Positions 1 to 15,600 of a stretch of 64,000 bases of DNA are shown one piece after another. The notes beneath the pieces were generated by a model, which saw only the letters and a list, made by a program, of their open reading frames with translations, was not told the origin of the DNA and did not search any database. Position numbers and translations under genes: made by a program. Position 1 is the first letter of the stretch, and each line of letters opens with the position of its first letter. The DNA comes from Icerya purchasi (Eukaryota > Arthropoda > Insecta > Hemiptera > Monophlebidae). The stretch covers positions 2,108,001 to 2,172,000 of the forward strand of contig CM077116.1 in NCBI GenBank assembly GCA_039619475.1. The letters run 5' to 3'.

Positions 1-161
1 TTAAGAGGGCATCGCGGATCCCTGATCGAGGACTCTAATACAATTATCGTAAAATAACTTAGTGTACAAATGAAGTATTGTTAAAATTTTATTTCGGCGT
101 AGTTGAAGCGTTTCGAATAATTTCAAATAAGTTAAATATGCAAATTTCGTTTACTTTACAG

Positions 162-684
162 CGAACTGGATCGGGAAAAACAAAGCTTTTATTCGTTCCA
201 AGTGCTCGCCATGGACACGGCGCATTATAGATGCCTGTCGCAAGCAACCAGCGTGCAAATAACTGTGGAAGATGTGAACGATAATAGTCCGAAATTCGTC
301 AAATACCCTTTCGTCGCGACCAATGTTTCACCGCATCTCTATCCAGGAGCTGAGATTGTGAAAATATCGGCAATTGACGCGGATAGCGGCGCGAATGCCG
401 AGCTCACCTATCGTTTTGTCAACGAACGTCACTCGAGTAAATTTCGCCTAAATCCGAACAACGGAATGATTTCCGCATTTACCGGTCTTTCGATGGACGC
501 TGGTAAAGTCTTTTACTTAGAAGTGGTCGCTTTCGACAAAGGCAATCCACCGCTCAGTTCAACCGGTCTGGTGGAAATTAAAATAGCCGACAACTCCGAC
601 ACTACCGTAGCACTAAGGTTCCAGAATTCTTCTTACGATGTTTACATGGATGAAAATTCTCCGGCCGGTAATACCATTCTGCAG
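162..684 (+). CDS. ds: ds exon A: cadherin repeats
   Basis: The acceptor is TTTACAG ending at 161; the reading frame enters one base later with ELDREKQSF, the LDRE element of a cadherin repeat. The linker DVNDNSPKF is followed by a complete repeat starting at KYPFVATNV. That repeat's C-terminal linker is degenerate (IADNSDTTVALRF) and lacks the DxNDN calcium ligands. The next repeat opens with YMDENSPAGNTILQ. The donor is CAG|GTAATT at 685. The first in-frame ATG inside the exon is not a translation start. Confidence 0.9.
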
Positions 685-3600
685 GTAATTCCATCACTTT
701 CAGTACCATATACATGTGTACTTTTTTTTTTTTAAGTAGTTTAAACTGATAGGAACGAAATGAATTTCAGCACTTCCGAATGACGAAAAGTGTGAATATA
801 AATGTATAAATTGTACCATAACTGAAGTGGAAACGAGACTATTTTTTAAAAATAGGGGTGAATTGCCCACGCAACAGAGTGAAAAAGTCTAATAAATTCT
901 TTTAAGGTTTGATAAGAAAAAAAATTTGGTAAAACTGCTTGCAAGGTGTCCGCTTATAATATCCTGTTTGTGGGTCGCTGTAGTTTCGCAATGATACCTT
1001 CTTTGTTTCCATTTTAAAGTAAAGAACTTTATAAAAATAAACGTTTCGAATCCAAAACGATAATAAAGTGCTTCGATGTTTACTGCAATCTTATTTTATG
1101 ATTTCAGTTCCTCCGTTTTTTATTAGGCGAAAACAAGTTATGTATTCTAACCAAAATTTTGCTTTTTTCCTCTTTTCCTGTTTCGTTTTCTTTTCTTTTA
1201 AAGTTTTCAATTTGTCCACTCCGCATTTATCGTTTTTTTACCTCGCGGCAGCGGTGTCATAGTGGATGCTGTGCTTATGCTAACGACTACCTTTAGAGCT
1301 GCAACGTTAATTCCCGGCTATCGATAGTGTTGCAATATTTTTTTTTTTTTTTTTTTTTTTTTGTGGTTTATATGCAAGACAACGGCTATTGTATTAGAGC
1401 AAGATTAAATTACAATTTTTGATGACATTATAAATTAATATAATATCCAATATAAGGCGATATTATTTGTAGCCAAGAGCGAACTTGTTTTACATGGGAG
1501 GTCTACTCTAAGATTAACCAATGAATTATATAATAATACTGTTTGAGTGTTTTTGTATGGGCTGCATTTGAAAAATAAATGGTGTGCGTCTGCCAACTTA
1601 TCCCGATCATCCGGGTGTGGACAAGACTGACTAAGCCCCTGCTTATACATAGAATATGGTAATCTGTTAACTCCATATAGTAACCGAAATATCGTCACTA
1701 TAAATTTCCAAGGATTATTAACCCCTCTATCCGAAATCGGAACATAGTGATCTAGGAATATTGAATGGATTTATATAATTTTTATTTATATGGATTGTAC
1801 CAAATGTAATTCCAATATTCTTTGTGGGCAAACTTAATGAAATATAAAAGATCTTTGCTAGGGAATTTTGGAATTAGTGAAGCAACTTCATCATCCACTG
1901 ATTTTGATGCTTTATCCACTATTTACCATCTATACCCACATGGCCGGAATCCATACCAGTTGCACTATTCGTAGTAAATCTCAGTGATAAATTCTTAATC
2001 CAAGTATTTCAAAGTGGAAATAAACGTTGACACGAAGATAAAAAATAAGTAATAATTACCGAGAATGAATAACAAAAATCTTAAGCTCGAATATTAGAAT
2101 ATGTGCCGGGGTAGAATCGTTTTTACGAATATCCTGTCTTGCAAAAGTGTTTATACGGCACGCGATATATACGATGCTATCGCGTTCGTGTCCATTTTTA
2201 TATTATAGAAATTCATTTTCTTTCTTCCTTTTTTTTCGCTGTTACATCCGTTTTTCATTTTTATTACAATTTGCCTGTGAATTAAAATTATCAACAGAAA
2301 AAATCATCGATTGGTCTCTTATATATATGTATTTTTTTTTTTTTTGAAACACGGTGTGCAACATTTCAGTTTACCGGCAAATCTATATCATATAAATATT
2401 ATTCGGCAAGTTTGATACTATTTCGGTTTATTGACTAATTACTGTGAAATATTTTTCCAGCGAATTAATAAATATCGACTGTGTTTTACTGTTACGAAGT
2501 AAATTCCCCTATTCTTGTTTATTAGCGTTTTTGTCCTGTCTGCATCTACCTCGTGTTTTATAATTTTGATTTGATTTGTAAGTTACCTTTGCACATGAAC
2601 TTTCAGGAACTGTTCGATTTACTTTGATATAAATACGACGTTATAAATTATATTATTATTACAATTATTATTATTATTATTATTTGTAAAAAATGACGTC
2701 ACTTTTCGCGCGACAAAAACCTTACCATTGTATTGTTTCTTTTGCCTCGCAAATTAAGTGGGCCAACATCACATCGCGTACAATAAAAAATACCTAATTC
2801 GATCTTCGATAAAAATTATTCCTCTGTGATGTGAAAAAATATATCACGTCATCGGGCGGTGTTTTAAAATATATCGCCCATACGTTTAAGCGCCCGATGT
2901 ACGGTATTTAACTGGATTACTTTAAAAACAAACAAACAAACAAAAAAGCAATTGTTATTGTAAATAACAAACAAAAAAAAAAAAAAAAAAAAAAAAAATA
3001 CGGTCATTTAATATTTCGAAATTTGTATAGAATGCGAATATATTATATTAATCGATATATCCTCATTAATTAAAAATAAAGGTATTTGCGCTGAGGAGTG
3101 ACGGTCGGAAACAAAAGATCATTTACAGTTTCGGTTGTGGCAATGAAGATGGCGCTTTCGAAATACATCAGTACTCCGGGTCGATACGAATTAAAAATTC
3201 GTCAGTTTTGGACTTCGAGATAAACCGAAAATTGAGTCTGGTAATCGTGGCTGAGACGGAAGACAGCAGCGGGTCCTCGTTATACGCTTTTGCCGATTTG
3301 TTCGTTCATTTGATCGATCAGAACGATAACGCGCCCATGTTCACTCAGGATCAGTATTTCGCCACCATTCCGGAAGGGAATCCGAAATCGACGTTCGTTC
3401 TACAAGTTAGTTTCTCTATTTAAAGGTTTTTTTTGAAAATTATTTTTTTGTTTACAGTCGAAAATTATTTTTTCGTTTACTTATTATTATTAGCGCGATT
3501 AATCGTTTTTTTTTTTCTCTTTTTCTTTGTTTTGTTTATTTCCCGTATTTCATCTAGGTATTAGCGATAGACGTTGACGAAAGTTTCAATTCGAAAATAT

Positions 3601-6600
3601 CCTACCATATAGTGGACGGGAATCACGACAATGCATTCGTTATAGAACCGCCTGCCTCGAATATCGTCAAGACGAACATAGTTTTAGACGCAGAAATCAG
3701 AGATACTTACAAAATTACCGTAATAGCCACTGATGAGGGTGTACCACAAATGACTGGAACGTCCACTATTAGAATTAACGTCATTGACGTCAACGACAAT
3801 CAACCGTCCTTTCCGCCGTACAGTCCGGTCAAAGTATCCGAATGTAAGTTTCATTATTTTTCTAATTCTTTTTATTTCTCCTTTATTTGTTCGTATATAC
3901 ATAGGACCGTGTTACACTGCGTTTCAGTGCACTCGTCAATATCGATATTGAAAGAAAAAAAAAAAAAGTAAATTCAGAAACTACCGTGAATTTATAAAAG
4001 TAAAAGTAGCCAGAAGCATTCTAAGAGATTTATGTTTGAGGAGGTTGCAAAAGTTATTGAGACTGACGAGCACCATTTTTAAATTTGCCGGCTCAATATT
4101 GTAACACTAATTGTAAATTCACATTAACTCAAAAACGAGAAAGCATTTATTGTATAATCGATTAAAAGGACATAATTAAAAAAACCAAAACTGCACTAGA
4201 AAATTTACAAGTTGCGTTATCAGATCCGGTAAATCTTTTGGTCGAAGCTGAAATTTCGTCCGAAGTTAAAAAAGCTGAATCCAAAAAAAAAAAAAAAAAG
4301 AGAGAGAGAATTTGATTAATAAACTAAATCTGTATTTTGAAATTTTCTAAAAATTTCGACTGAAAAAAATCATTGCACACATCCGAAACCAAGTTACGTT
4401 AGAAACTTCAAACGTTCCGTTACTTTATTAGATGCGCACGTTGGAAGTACGTTAACAACGGTAACAGCGAATGACGTGGATTCGTACCCTCCGCTTGTGT
4501 ACGCTATAGACGAGTTTTCGGACGAAACTGTCGCATCGGTATTTGCAATAGACCGCTACAGCGGACGCCTTATTTTAAAGAGCCCCCTGGATTACGAGGT
4601 AAAAACGGAATACAAATTGAGCATCACTGCATCCGATGGTCTGTACGTGGCGCGTACCAGTTTGCTTATACACGTGATAGACGAAAATGATAACGCGCCG
4701 ACTTTTAGTCAACTGTTTTACCAATTTATCCTGCCAGGTAAGAAATTTTTTATTAGTTTTACGCGAGACGCGATATGTGTTTACATGTGTAAATATATTC
4801 ATTTGAACATAATTTAAACTCTTTCGAATAGAGCGGTTGTTTCGGAAAATTATGAAAACAGCGTATTTTTAAAGTGAACCGAATAATTTCTTAGTGAAAT
4901 AGTCTGTATTTATTCGATTCAGGAAAGTAAATAATTTAATTAAATGAATAACGAAATAAAATTACGCGTTCCAAAAGTTTCAACAAAGAACGTTTAATAT
5001 TTATGTAGCATTTTCAACATTCTAAACGATTTTTACCATTTGATCAGCACAAGTGATTTTAATGACGTGTCAAATTGTCCACATTCTCAGTAATTGCGTC
5101 GTAAAATATCTCGCCCGTTTAAAATTGCAAACAAAAAAGCCGTAACTAAAGGCGAGATTTGATAAAGCGAAAATCTAGTTCTTCCAGAATGTTCGCCTGG
5201 AACTGAATTGAAGAATGCGATATGCATTATGTATTTTTCTCCTTCAATATTATTCGCCATCTTCTTTCTGTAATATTCTAGGGGGCACTATTTGAATTGA
5301 TTAGTTATGAGAAAGCAATAAGGCTCTACACATACAGTTCGGCATTATTGTTCGCCATATTGCGATATTTTTTTACATCATGTGTACGCGGGAAATTATA
5401 AGAATTTTCACGTTTCAAATTTTAAAATAAAGGACCCTTCTGCATACTACTAAAAATTTAATTCAGTTATCATTTTCAAATGAAAATATTAAAAAGATTC
5501 TCCTCTGGCATTAGCGCATATAGAAGCGATCAGCGAAGAAGGGAATCTATTGTAAAGGTAAGAGAGATGCGAAGCATTTTATAAAGTGCGGATAAAGAAT
5601 TATGTATCAGCGTACAGTATACAAATAATCGAAATGGATGAAAGCATTTTTATGCAGATTGTTTCGGGATGTTTTACATTTAATGCGAATTTTCCGCTTC
5701 GTAATATTTGATATAATACATCGAATTTTTTTAACTCCATTTACAGAAGATACATTCGTTCATGTGAATGCAAATGACATGAACACGATGATTGCAGTGA
5801 GCGCCACCGATTTAGATTCAGGCGAAAACGGAAGGATATCGTATTCCATAGTGTCACCTGTAACGGGTTTTTCGGTGGATAAAATAACCGGCTTCATATA
5901 CGCAAATCGCACCCTAATAGAACAACAAACACCTTACCAGGTAACTTACAGAAGAACAATTCTTTATGCTCTCCTATAATAGTTTTCTCACTTCGCGTCT
6001 TGTAAAAAAACGTTGGTAGAACACCTTACCGTGTCATAATGTGTAGTCTTTGCATTTCGTTTTTGATAAATTTTAAAAAAAGAATATTTTTATGCACGGT
6101 AAATTTTCCAATATTTTGCGTGCACGTTATAGAGACCAGAATTTTAAAAATTAAACATACGTAGACTACAGTGTGGTCTTCGCAGCTGACAAATTATTGC
6201 AACTGCAATGTTAGGCGTGGGGTGGGGCACTCAATCGGGAGGACCACGTCAAATGATAGATGAATTTAGAAATATAGTGTGTTAAAAGAAAATGTAATAA
6301 CTTTTCTGCTGCTGGTAGCAGTACGAAGGGATGTCGAATGAGAATATGAAGAAAAGGTGGAATTACAACAAGGAGGCGGTACTACCAACAGGGATCGGAT
6401 TGACGCTTTATGTGCTACCCGAGATAATAATAACGACTACTGGAGAGCTAAAGATACGTAGCTAGTTGAACCGCAGACGGCAATGTTGTGTTGCTCGCGA
6501 GGGTAATTAGACCGATTCTATTGGAGCTGGAATATTAGTTAACCGCCGTTGAAAAACTTTGAAAACGCGAATAACGTGACCGACAAAAATCCTAGAGTAT

Positions 6601-9600
6601 AAATATTAGCTGTAAAGTCGTTTTGTAGCGTGACTAGTTATGAGTTGCGTCGTAGTAACCAATAAGAACCGGTTCAATGTTCCGCAGTTCGCGTCGTTTT
6701 CGAAATCGATATCGATAAATTCGTCCTGAAAAGGCGAAATATTTTTTCACGCCGCATATTCCGTAGGATTATTATTTAACCAAGAAATTTATTCCTTCGA
6801 ATAAAATCGTTATAAAGTTATATATATATATATATATATATATTGTTTTTGTTATTTATTAAAAGCAACAGAAACGGGTAAAAAATAACACATTTTAAAC
6901 GTATCGTATAAAATTTAAATAATTTCACCGAACTTAATAACCACGGCAATTGCTATTTTTGATTCTTTTTTTACTTCAAAACTTGCATAGTTTTCTTTTT
7001 TATTTTTTTAAAGGAAAATTATTTTTTCAAATCATGAAAATACTAACATTACATAGCTAACTGTCTATCTCGATATTTTTAACGAAATTTTGTTTCTTAG
7101 TAAATATATGAATAGGTGTTCAGCTAAAACTAAAATTTAAAACTACATATGTGGTACAAATAAAATTTTCAGCAATAATTTTGATAAAAAATTGTTATTT
7201 TTTTTATTTGATGAAATCGTCGTAATGCAGATATTTAGATTAGATTTTTTATTTTCAACTCTCAGGGTATTTTAAAAACAATAACGTAAATTTATTTATT
7301 TGCGCAAAAAATAATTGTAGTTTTGATAAAATTCTTGACATTTTGATATTAAATGAATTAAAAAAAAAAAAAAACTGTCAAATGTTTGTTTTTAATCCAG
7401 TGCGGCGTATGTGATTGAAAACATACTCGTTCACATAGATTAAAAGTGAATAAAACATTATCGTTTCTGCTGATTCTAGAGATTAGATTGTGTTACATTA
7501 AATCGTAAAAATTTTATAATAGCTGAGAAATAATTTAACAATAATCGCGAATATTTAAAGCTAAAAAAACGAAGTGTAAAAGTTATTCGCTGTTTTTTAA
7601 TTGTTTCAAATCTACATACGTGTTTTTCTTCAAAGATAAAATTGAATAACGAAATGTGCATTTTTACACTGAACAGACTACTGTTTGATGAATTTAAATT
7701 TTCAAATCGAAACACGAATCTTTCGAAATTAGTACCTAATTGTGAAAGTGTTAATCGCTAGCATATGTTTTGATCCGGAGAAGGGAAAAACCTTTTTAGA
7801 TGGAACAACCTAAACAAAATTACTTGGAATAATAATAAATGTTGCCAAAAAAATATTAAAATAATCGATTAAAAATTACTTCTGAGATCGATAATAACAC
7901 CTGTTTGCGAAAACGAACGAGTAAAATTTTACAAAATAAGAACGCAAAAAAAATGAATAAACGAAAACTTCCTTCTACGAAATAAAAAGTAATTCAAATG
8001 ATTAAAATTAGGATACAGTTATTCCCCTTGGATGTTGTGCGCGTCTTAATAAAATTTACAAGATTATTGCCGTGAACTTCCCCTTTTAATTAAATATTCA
8101 TATTTCAGATAAACCGGAAGTGTTGAAAGTTAATATGTTAAAATATCTAAAATTATATAAAAATTATTCGTAAAAGTTAAAACATAATGATACAGTAACA
8201 AAAGTAGTTGTTCATTTTGTAAACTACGATACATAAACTGACTCGTTTAATTTTAATTTAGATTGATCCAATGTTCCGAAATGAAGGTAGATAACAAACT
8301 TATGCGTACACAATTTAAACTTTATAATTAATAAATTATAAACTCAAAACATGCAAAATAAAGTAGTTACATTTTGTATGTTTTCTGTTTATAATCTATT
8401 TATTATCAAGCGAACTGTGATTATATCGTATTCCTCCGGTACATGTAGTGTAAAAAAAAAAAAAACCTTATGCCTGAAAACCGGGGAAATGAAATTGCGT
8501 GTTCGAAGTCAGCGTTGAACTAAATACCCGGAAATGAAACTGTTGTTTGTATGAAACATTATAGAAATCTGGTTAAGGATTCACTCCTGATATTTTATTT
8601 CATAAAAAAAAGGACTAAGAAAAATAATTTAATAACATTTTGATTTCGAAGAATGCTTTTTTATTATCTAATTACGCATAGCTAAAAATTCGCTTCGTAC
8701 AAAGAATTTTTTGTTTTCAAATGAAATTTTTAATTTAGAAATACAAAAAATACCTCATTAATTTCATCGAGAATAACTAATTTTAAATCTAATGTGGACC
8801 AAAAATGTGAAAATATGTAGAATAAAAAGGAACCTTAAAAATCAACACATGATACCGAGTGTAAGTTGAAGAAGAAATGGAACAGTTGCAATGTATACTA
8901 TTTTCAAAAGGTAACAAAGAATGATAATAGTAACATAAAAATATAAGAGGGATAAATACGTTACTAAATCACAGGTTAATGGGTTTAAACAAATGTAATC
9001 GTTAAGTACTAGGTAAGATTCTCAGCTTGAAGGATAAAAGTTTATTTTGTGATACGCATTAAAAAAATATATACTTACGTAATAATATTTTAAATTATTC
9101 GATATGCGGCGAAAAAAAAAAAAAACTAAAAAAAAATTCAAATCATCTTTAAACTATACTTTTTGGTAATTTCGCTATGTCTACCTAAACATGAATTTCT
9201 TTTTATCGTGTTTTCGGATAAAATAATTTTTGGGCAAATAAAGGTAAATTTTTTAAATTAAAAAATAAAATATTGGGATAAAAAAAAAAGTTTAGTTCAA
9301 TGTTGGAAATTTATTTATATATAAATTCGTCTAATGCTGTTACTGAGATAGTCTGTAATTTTTAAGTAAATAATATTCTTTTTCTTTTGAGTTATTAACG
9401 TGTTTTCTAGATGAATAATGGAAAATTTTTAAATAGCCGTGTGTATAAATGAAATAAGCTCGAATTAAAACAGAATAAAGTAGTTATTGTTTTCACAATA
9501 TTAGAAATAGAGGAAAAAGTACAAGAGTACGTAATTTTAAAGTTTAAATGAAAATAACTTACTATTATTAAATAATTTCAATTTAAAACGAAATTGAAAA

Positions 9601-12600
9601 ACTGAACGGTAAAATTACTTATTTTTAAAACTGGTCGTTGAATTTAATGATTTTTTGGTTATGATGTTTGTTAAATTATCAATATCACAATATTTGGTAG
9701 ACTCCACGTCAACATTAACACAACTATTTATCGAATACGTTTACAGGGTCCATTATCAGAAATGAAACGGACCGTGTAAACGTGTTTGAAACGTTAAATA
9801 GCTGCGTTAATGTTAACGTGGAATCTATCAAAAATTGTGATTTTGATGTTAATATGAACCACAAAAACGCTTTGCGTATTATTGTGTGTTAAATTAGTTT
9901 TTAAACTTAACTTGTAGCTGTTTTTAAATTACTCTTTAATTATTTTTTTTTTTGAAAAAAAGAATTTATTTAAATTGTAACGGAAATGCTGAGTTTGAAA
10001 ATATGCAACAAATTAAATTTTGCGTTCACAATTTGTGCAGGTTTTTAGTTTTTAGGGGTTCTTTTCTTACTATATGCCGGAATTATATAAAATTATAGGT
10101 TAACGTAGTATTTAATATACAATATTAATACGTGATTTGTTAGAAAATTGTAATTTTTTAGTCCAAAAAAAAAAATTTATAATTACTAATTTCATTTATT
10201 TTGTGGTATCTCATATATTGGACCAACTATCCTCGGTTAGTCAGTAACATAGAAAAAGTACTTTATTAGCAGAAAAGGTACAAAACGCCGGCATGATAAT
10301 ATACTAGGATTAATAAAAGTTGGGAACAATTGTACTTTAATAAAATGATAGAAATAAAAAATCCAAAAAAAATTGTAGTCTTGGCAGGATTACCTTTTTA
10401 TAAATTACAAAAATTACTCTTTTTTCGCAATATAACGAGTAAATAATTCACCTCGCAACTTATTATCACACCTACCTGTTTCGTAAAAGTTACCTTTTTT
10501 TTCTTTTTTTTTTTTTTCATTTCTGTTCATACCAATAACACAATACCCTTATTAGGAATATAGGCGCTTACAATTCTGAGCAGATGGCCCGGATGTACAT
10601 TAAATATAAACATCGTTGGATTAAACATAATTTAGTTAGTGACACCGCTAAACTATTAAGTAATGTTTTTAATGGTATAAATTGGTTGTAATTTTGATTA
10701 TTTTTTGAGTTTTTTTTGTTATAATTTTTGCCCTTTGTTGTTTTTTTGTATAGTATTGATATTTTTTTATTAACAATACGTTAACACGTTCTACTTTTTT
10801 TATCACTAAAGTAATGCGGTTAAGTCTCTTTCGAGCTGGTACGCATTTTATGCACATACATATACTGTATTACTGTACTTAGCTAAATATACGTTCACTG
10901 TTCTGTACTTCATATGATATCTGTTATTTTTTTCCTGCTGTTATATTATTTTTAATCGGTTAAATTTAGGGCTACTTCGATTTACTGATAAAAGCAACAG
11001 ATAACGGAAAACCAACTGCTTTGTCATCGATAGTGTCGGTTCGATTTGAAACGCGATATAATTTCCGAGAGCTGTCGTCATTTTCTCCACAATCTGAATA
11101 CAGGTAAATATGTCCCGAATTTAAAATTGAAATTTTTTATTGCAACACCGGTATAAAATAATCGCTGTTTCAATGTAAAATAAAACGAGGCTTATCATGC
11201 TTTTCGTGACGTAGTTTTTATTCGCGCGTTGTCGTAATCATGTTTGTTCGTCTATAGTACGGTGCTACCTTAAAAGTCAGGTTCTTATTAACAATAGATA
11301 GAACGAAAAAAAATAAATAGAATAAACAGCGAGAAAACATGTAGCATCAATTTGATAAATAAAAAATTAATAAATTAAGACAATTTTATTTAGTTCTGAA
11401 ATATAACTATTACGATTACCATAAGCGCAGTCAGAACTTTATGTCATTTGCCCGTAATCGCAAAGAAAACTCAAATAAAATCAGAATTTCTATGTTCAAA
11501 GAACGTAAATATTATAGACGTAATTAACTCTACAAGGCTATTATGATACACATGCTGAAGATAAGACGCATGTACGTTGAAGGTGGAAAATTGGTTATCG
11601 AAACGAACTCTTCTTATTGTAATTTGGACGTAGTTGCTAAAATCAGTTATCGTTTAATAGTGGTACAAGATTGGCCGATCACAAAAAAAAAAATACAGAA
11701 AATGACATCATGTATTATCGGAAGTCCTGATCTGACGAGAATGAGGAACCTAATAGCCGAGACTAGGTTGTTAATTTTATTTGGCCTCAGAAAATTCTTT
11801 GATTACTTCAGCACCTTTTAGTTCTTGGAAATATTCGTACGTACAGTGGTGTCGTTATCGTAAAAAAGTATTGATTGCCAGTAACTTGATAATCAGATAG
11901 TTCGGCGCGCCGGGTTATAGCAAAGAAAAAAAATCAAAACTCGACCTGGAATTTACGGAAAGGATCCGCGCTGGTTGATCTATTGCGCTCAATTTTTAGA
12001 GCTGATCTTTTTTTAGGCTGATGTTGGAGAAGGTTAAAGCGTGTCTTTTGAGTTGCTTAGCGGTTCATTAGTGGTATGAAGTTTATAATTCTGTATCGAG
12101 GAAATTAAGAGATGTGCCATCTGCAAAAATCATTATGAACGTAGAGCGATTTTGTCAGTACTCAATTCACATGCATGTGGAAGTACTCTTTTTCTATTTA
12201 GTGTTGTTAGCACTAATATTAGCTGAGATATTAGTTGAGATATTGCTGCTGAATTTTAAGAAAACCAGTAAATTAAATGCGAGTTTTATGCTTCTCGAGA
12301 ATATTAATGTTACGTTGAGATAGTACGTCGGTAACTACTAATTAAGAGGTCTTTTAATCGAATAGTTCTTTATAAAACGATTTCAAGATTTACCCTAAAA
12401 GTTAAGAAAAAGAGCGTTAAAAAGTAAAAAATAATTACTCGATAGGAAGATATCGATGGTAATTTTTATATTGATGGTATTGTCTGGCTATATTGAAAAT
12501 TATTATTTTTTTTGTCCAATTTACGTTCCCACGGTAAATAATTTTAATAATATTTCAAATGGCGTTTGTTGTTAAAATAATAAACATTTCATCAAAGAGA

Positions 12601-15600
12601 CCCCATTTTTTTAATATTTATTTTAACGACTACTAAGTTGTTCACCGATAACTACCGATATATATTTATAAGGTACCATTACTGGTTGTTGTTACACTTT
12701 CAAATGAACAAAATCATTAAAATCAGACCACGTGAGTAAAAGTTATGTGTGCGAACAAGCATGAACGAACATATAACCTCCTTTTTTTTAAAGAAAGGAA
12801 AAAATTTACACGTGTTTTTCAAGATTGTAAGCGTCTGGCTAAAATTAAATCATTAGGCAGTGATGTACTTGAATTGCCAATTTAAAATAAGCTTATAGAA
12901 TATTTTGGTTCTGTTGGTTAACAAAATCCTTAACCGTGTCCAAGGGCGTCGCCAGCCGTTGAGCCAGGTTAGCAAGATGATAGAAAGAGGATATGAGTTA
13001 TAGGAAAAATAAAATTTATAGGTTGTAAAGTCTTAATATTTTATTAAACGAGAATAAAATCTTAATTAAAACATAATTTTCGTGAAATTGTCCATGATTA
13101 CGCGCCTATGAATGCTCATCATGGCCAGTTGATTAAAAAGTTTCAAAGCCCCAGGGCGTAATAGTTACACATTTCCACGGCAAAAGTCGTTTAAATTGAT
13201 TCAGTTAATTAAAAACTTTTCTATTAGTTTAGCGCTGTACGCGATTTAAATTAAAATTGAATAATTGACTAATTTATGGTATGTAAATTGTATCTCTCAA
13301 ATTAATACGTCGTAATTGCGAAACGAAAATCAAATTACTCTGACGTGCTGTGTTGTTTTTTTTTATTTTTTAATTTTGATTTCAAAAACTGTCTCGCAAA
13401 GCGTCCTACGAAATTGTTCACGAAAACAAATATTTAACCCTCAAACACGTGTTAAAAATATTAGTACATATCTTGAGTCACGAATTGTGTAATAATATTT
13501 TTTTTAAATAGAACGACAGAGAAGTATTAAAAATTATTTACCGCAAAATATATTATATATCCGAAGGTTATTGTGTTTTTTTTTTTTAAACAGGATTTCA
13601 TCGTCATCAAATGATGTTCTTCGATATTTGCGAAAACGAACTATTTTTTCAATAATTTTTCTATTAAATATATTTAGCTGCAATATAAGTAAACTATTGT
13701 TTTTAAAATATCTTTTTCTTTCTTTTTTTTTCCATACGGAAACAGAATATCAATTAAAGAAGGCATTTCGAAAGGTAAAGTAATACTGAATTTGGGTAGT
13801 AATTACAGTGGTGCTGATGGCCTGCAGTATTCTATTATCGATGGAAATGAGAATGATCGATTTGAAATATTAAGGTAAATTTAATGTTTTTTCCGAAGCA
13901 TTTTAAACATTTCATAGGCAATGCAAGCGAAATAAAATGGAATAACAATGGCTATGCCTATTTATTGATTCAGAACATTTTAAAAAATTTTACAAACAAC
14001 GCATGAAAATAATTGTGTGCAATTTCCAGGCGAATCTTTAAAAAATACGCGGAAACAAAAATAAAATCGGCCATCTATTTCATCCCGATTAATCGATCTG
14101 TGACGCACTTGAATCTTCTTGGTGAAATGAAGTCAGCCTGCTTCGTCTTAAAAATAATTTCGACATCCACTGCAATACTAAACGTAGTTATTCGTTTTCT
14201 AAGAAGATGAAAATTGTATTGCGATCATATTGCAATTATATCTTTAATTTCAATTCACTTTTTCGAATTGTACGCATGTAATAATACGTCCGAGTGTGCT
14301 GCTATCTCTTGAACTTTCTCGTGTAAGATAAGTAGGGAATATCCAGAATATTTCCTACTCGCCGTAAAAGAAGTTGTGTAGTTCATATTCTACAGATTTG
14401 TTTGTAGTTTAAAAGGCTGTTTTTTATCGAATTTTTCACGTCCGCAAAGTACTTCCCGATTTTATCACATTGCTATGGACCGATGTAAAATCATGGCATT
14501 GAGGAAATCTGTTGCGGGGTTGTGCAATATAAAGTTTCACTGTATTTTTTGTGTTTCTTATATTCGTGGTAACGTCGGAGTTCTAACTCCTTTCACCTTC
14601 TTTATTTTTCCATGAATTCTTCTATTTGGTTTTTTTTTTTTTTTTGCAAGCCAAATACTCTTTCGCGAGTTACCGTGAAGTGTTGCATGATGAAAATTAG
14701 ACAAATTTTCGGCTTGTTTTAGGCCTAACAGGTTCTCATCATCCATTAGTCATAGATTAGTTTTAACGAAGCGACTAGACATCGAATAATGCATCGTAAC
14801 ATTTTTGCTTTGTACCTCCTTTTAAATTACATAAACTTACGCCTGGCGGATGGGAATTTGCGTGGCTTGGAACAGAACGCAAATTTATTTAATTTTAATC
14901 TTCCGTTCACAGATTCGTCTCAAGTCCGATAAAAAAAAAAAGATATCCGATATACGCAAAGTATACACATGATTATTTTTCACATGATCTTCCTCGTAAA
15001 AATGGTGTAGTCATTGATAAGCACTATCCTATAAATTAGAGGGAAAAATCGAAATGTATGTTGAAGAAAGAAAGCGAAACGGACATAACAAAAATAGAGC
15101 AGAACATCACAACTAGGAAATATGAAGCCAGATGAATAAGGGGCAGTTTTCACTGTCATGCTGGCGACAATAATCTAGCACCGTTATTAATGGAAAATTT
15201 CAACAGCTAGTTATTATAAAAATTTAATATTTTTTTTTTTTTGGGATGAGAGGCGTATTTACCCTGATAGGACATTGGTGTAAGTTCGGGAATGTTGTCT
15301 TTCCTGCTTCGTTGTGTTTTTATGTATTATTTTAATATTTTGCTTTCTGTATATTTCTAAAAACATTCATGCGATTATTGTTATGAACCAAAAAAAAAAA
15401 AAAAAATAGGATAGTTTTTCTGTAAACATTTTTTTTGTACCGCTAATTAACATCAAATTAATTTGAAAACAGTAGTTGAAAACATAAACAGGAAATCTTA
15501 AGTTTTTTTCCATTCTTTTTCGGTTACGATATTGGGCACATTTTTAATTTCCGCGTGTTTGTTATTATTTACGTAAGTGTGGAAGTATTTAAAATTAACG

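Noticed and set aside
11543..11821. 92-residue plus-strand open frame in a ds intron
   Set aside because: No domain, no splice-consistent neighbours, composition like the surrounding intron.
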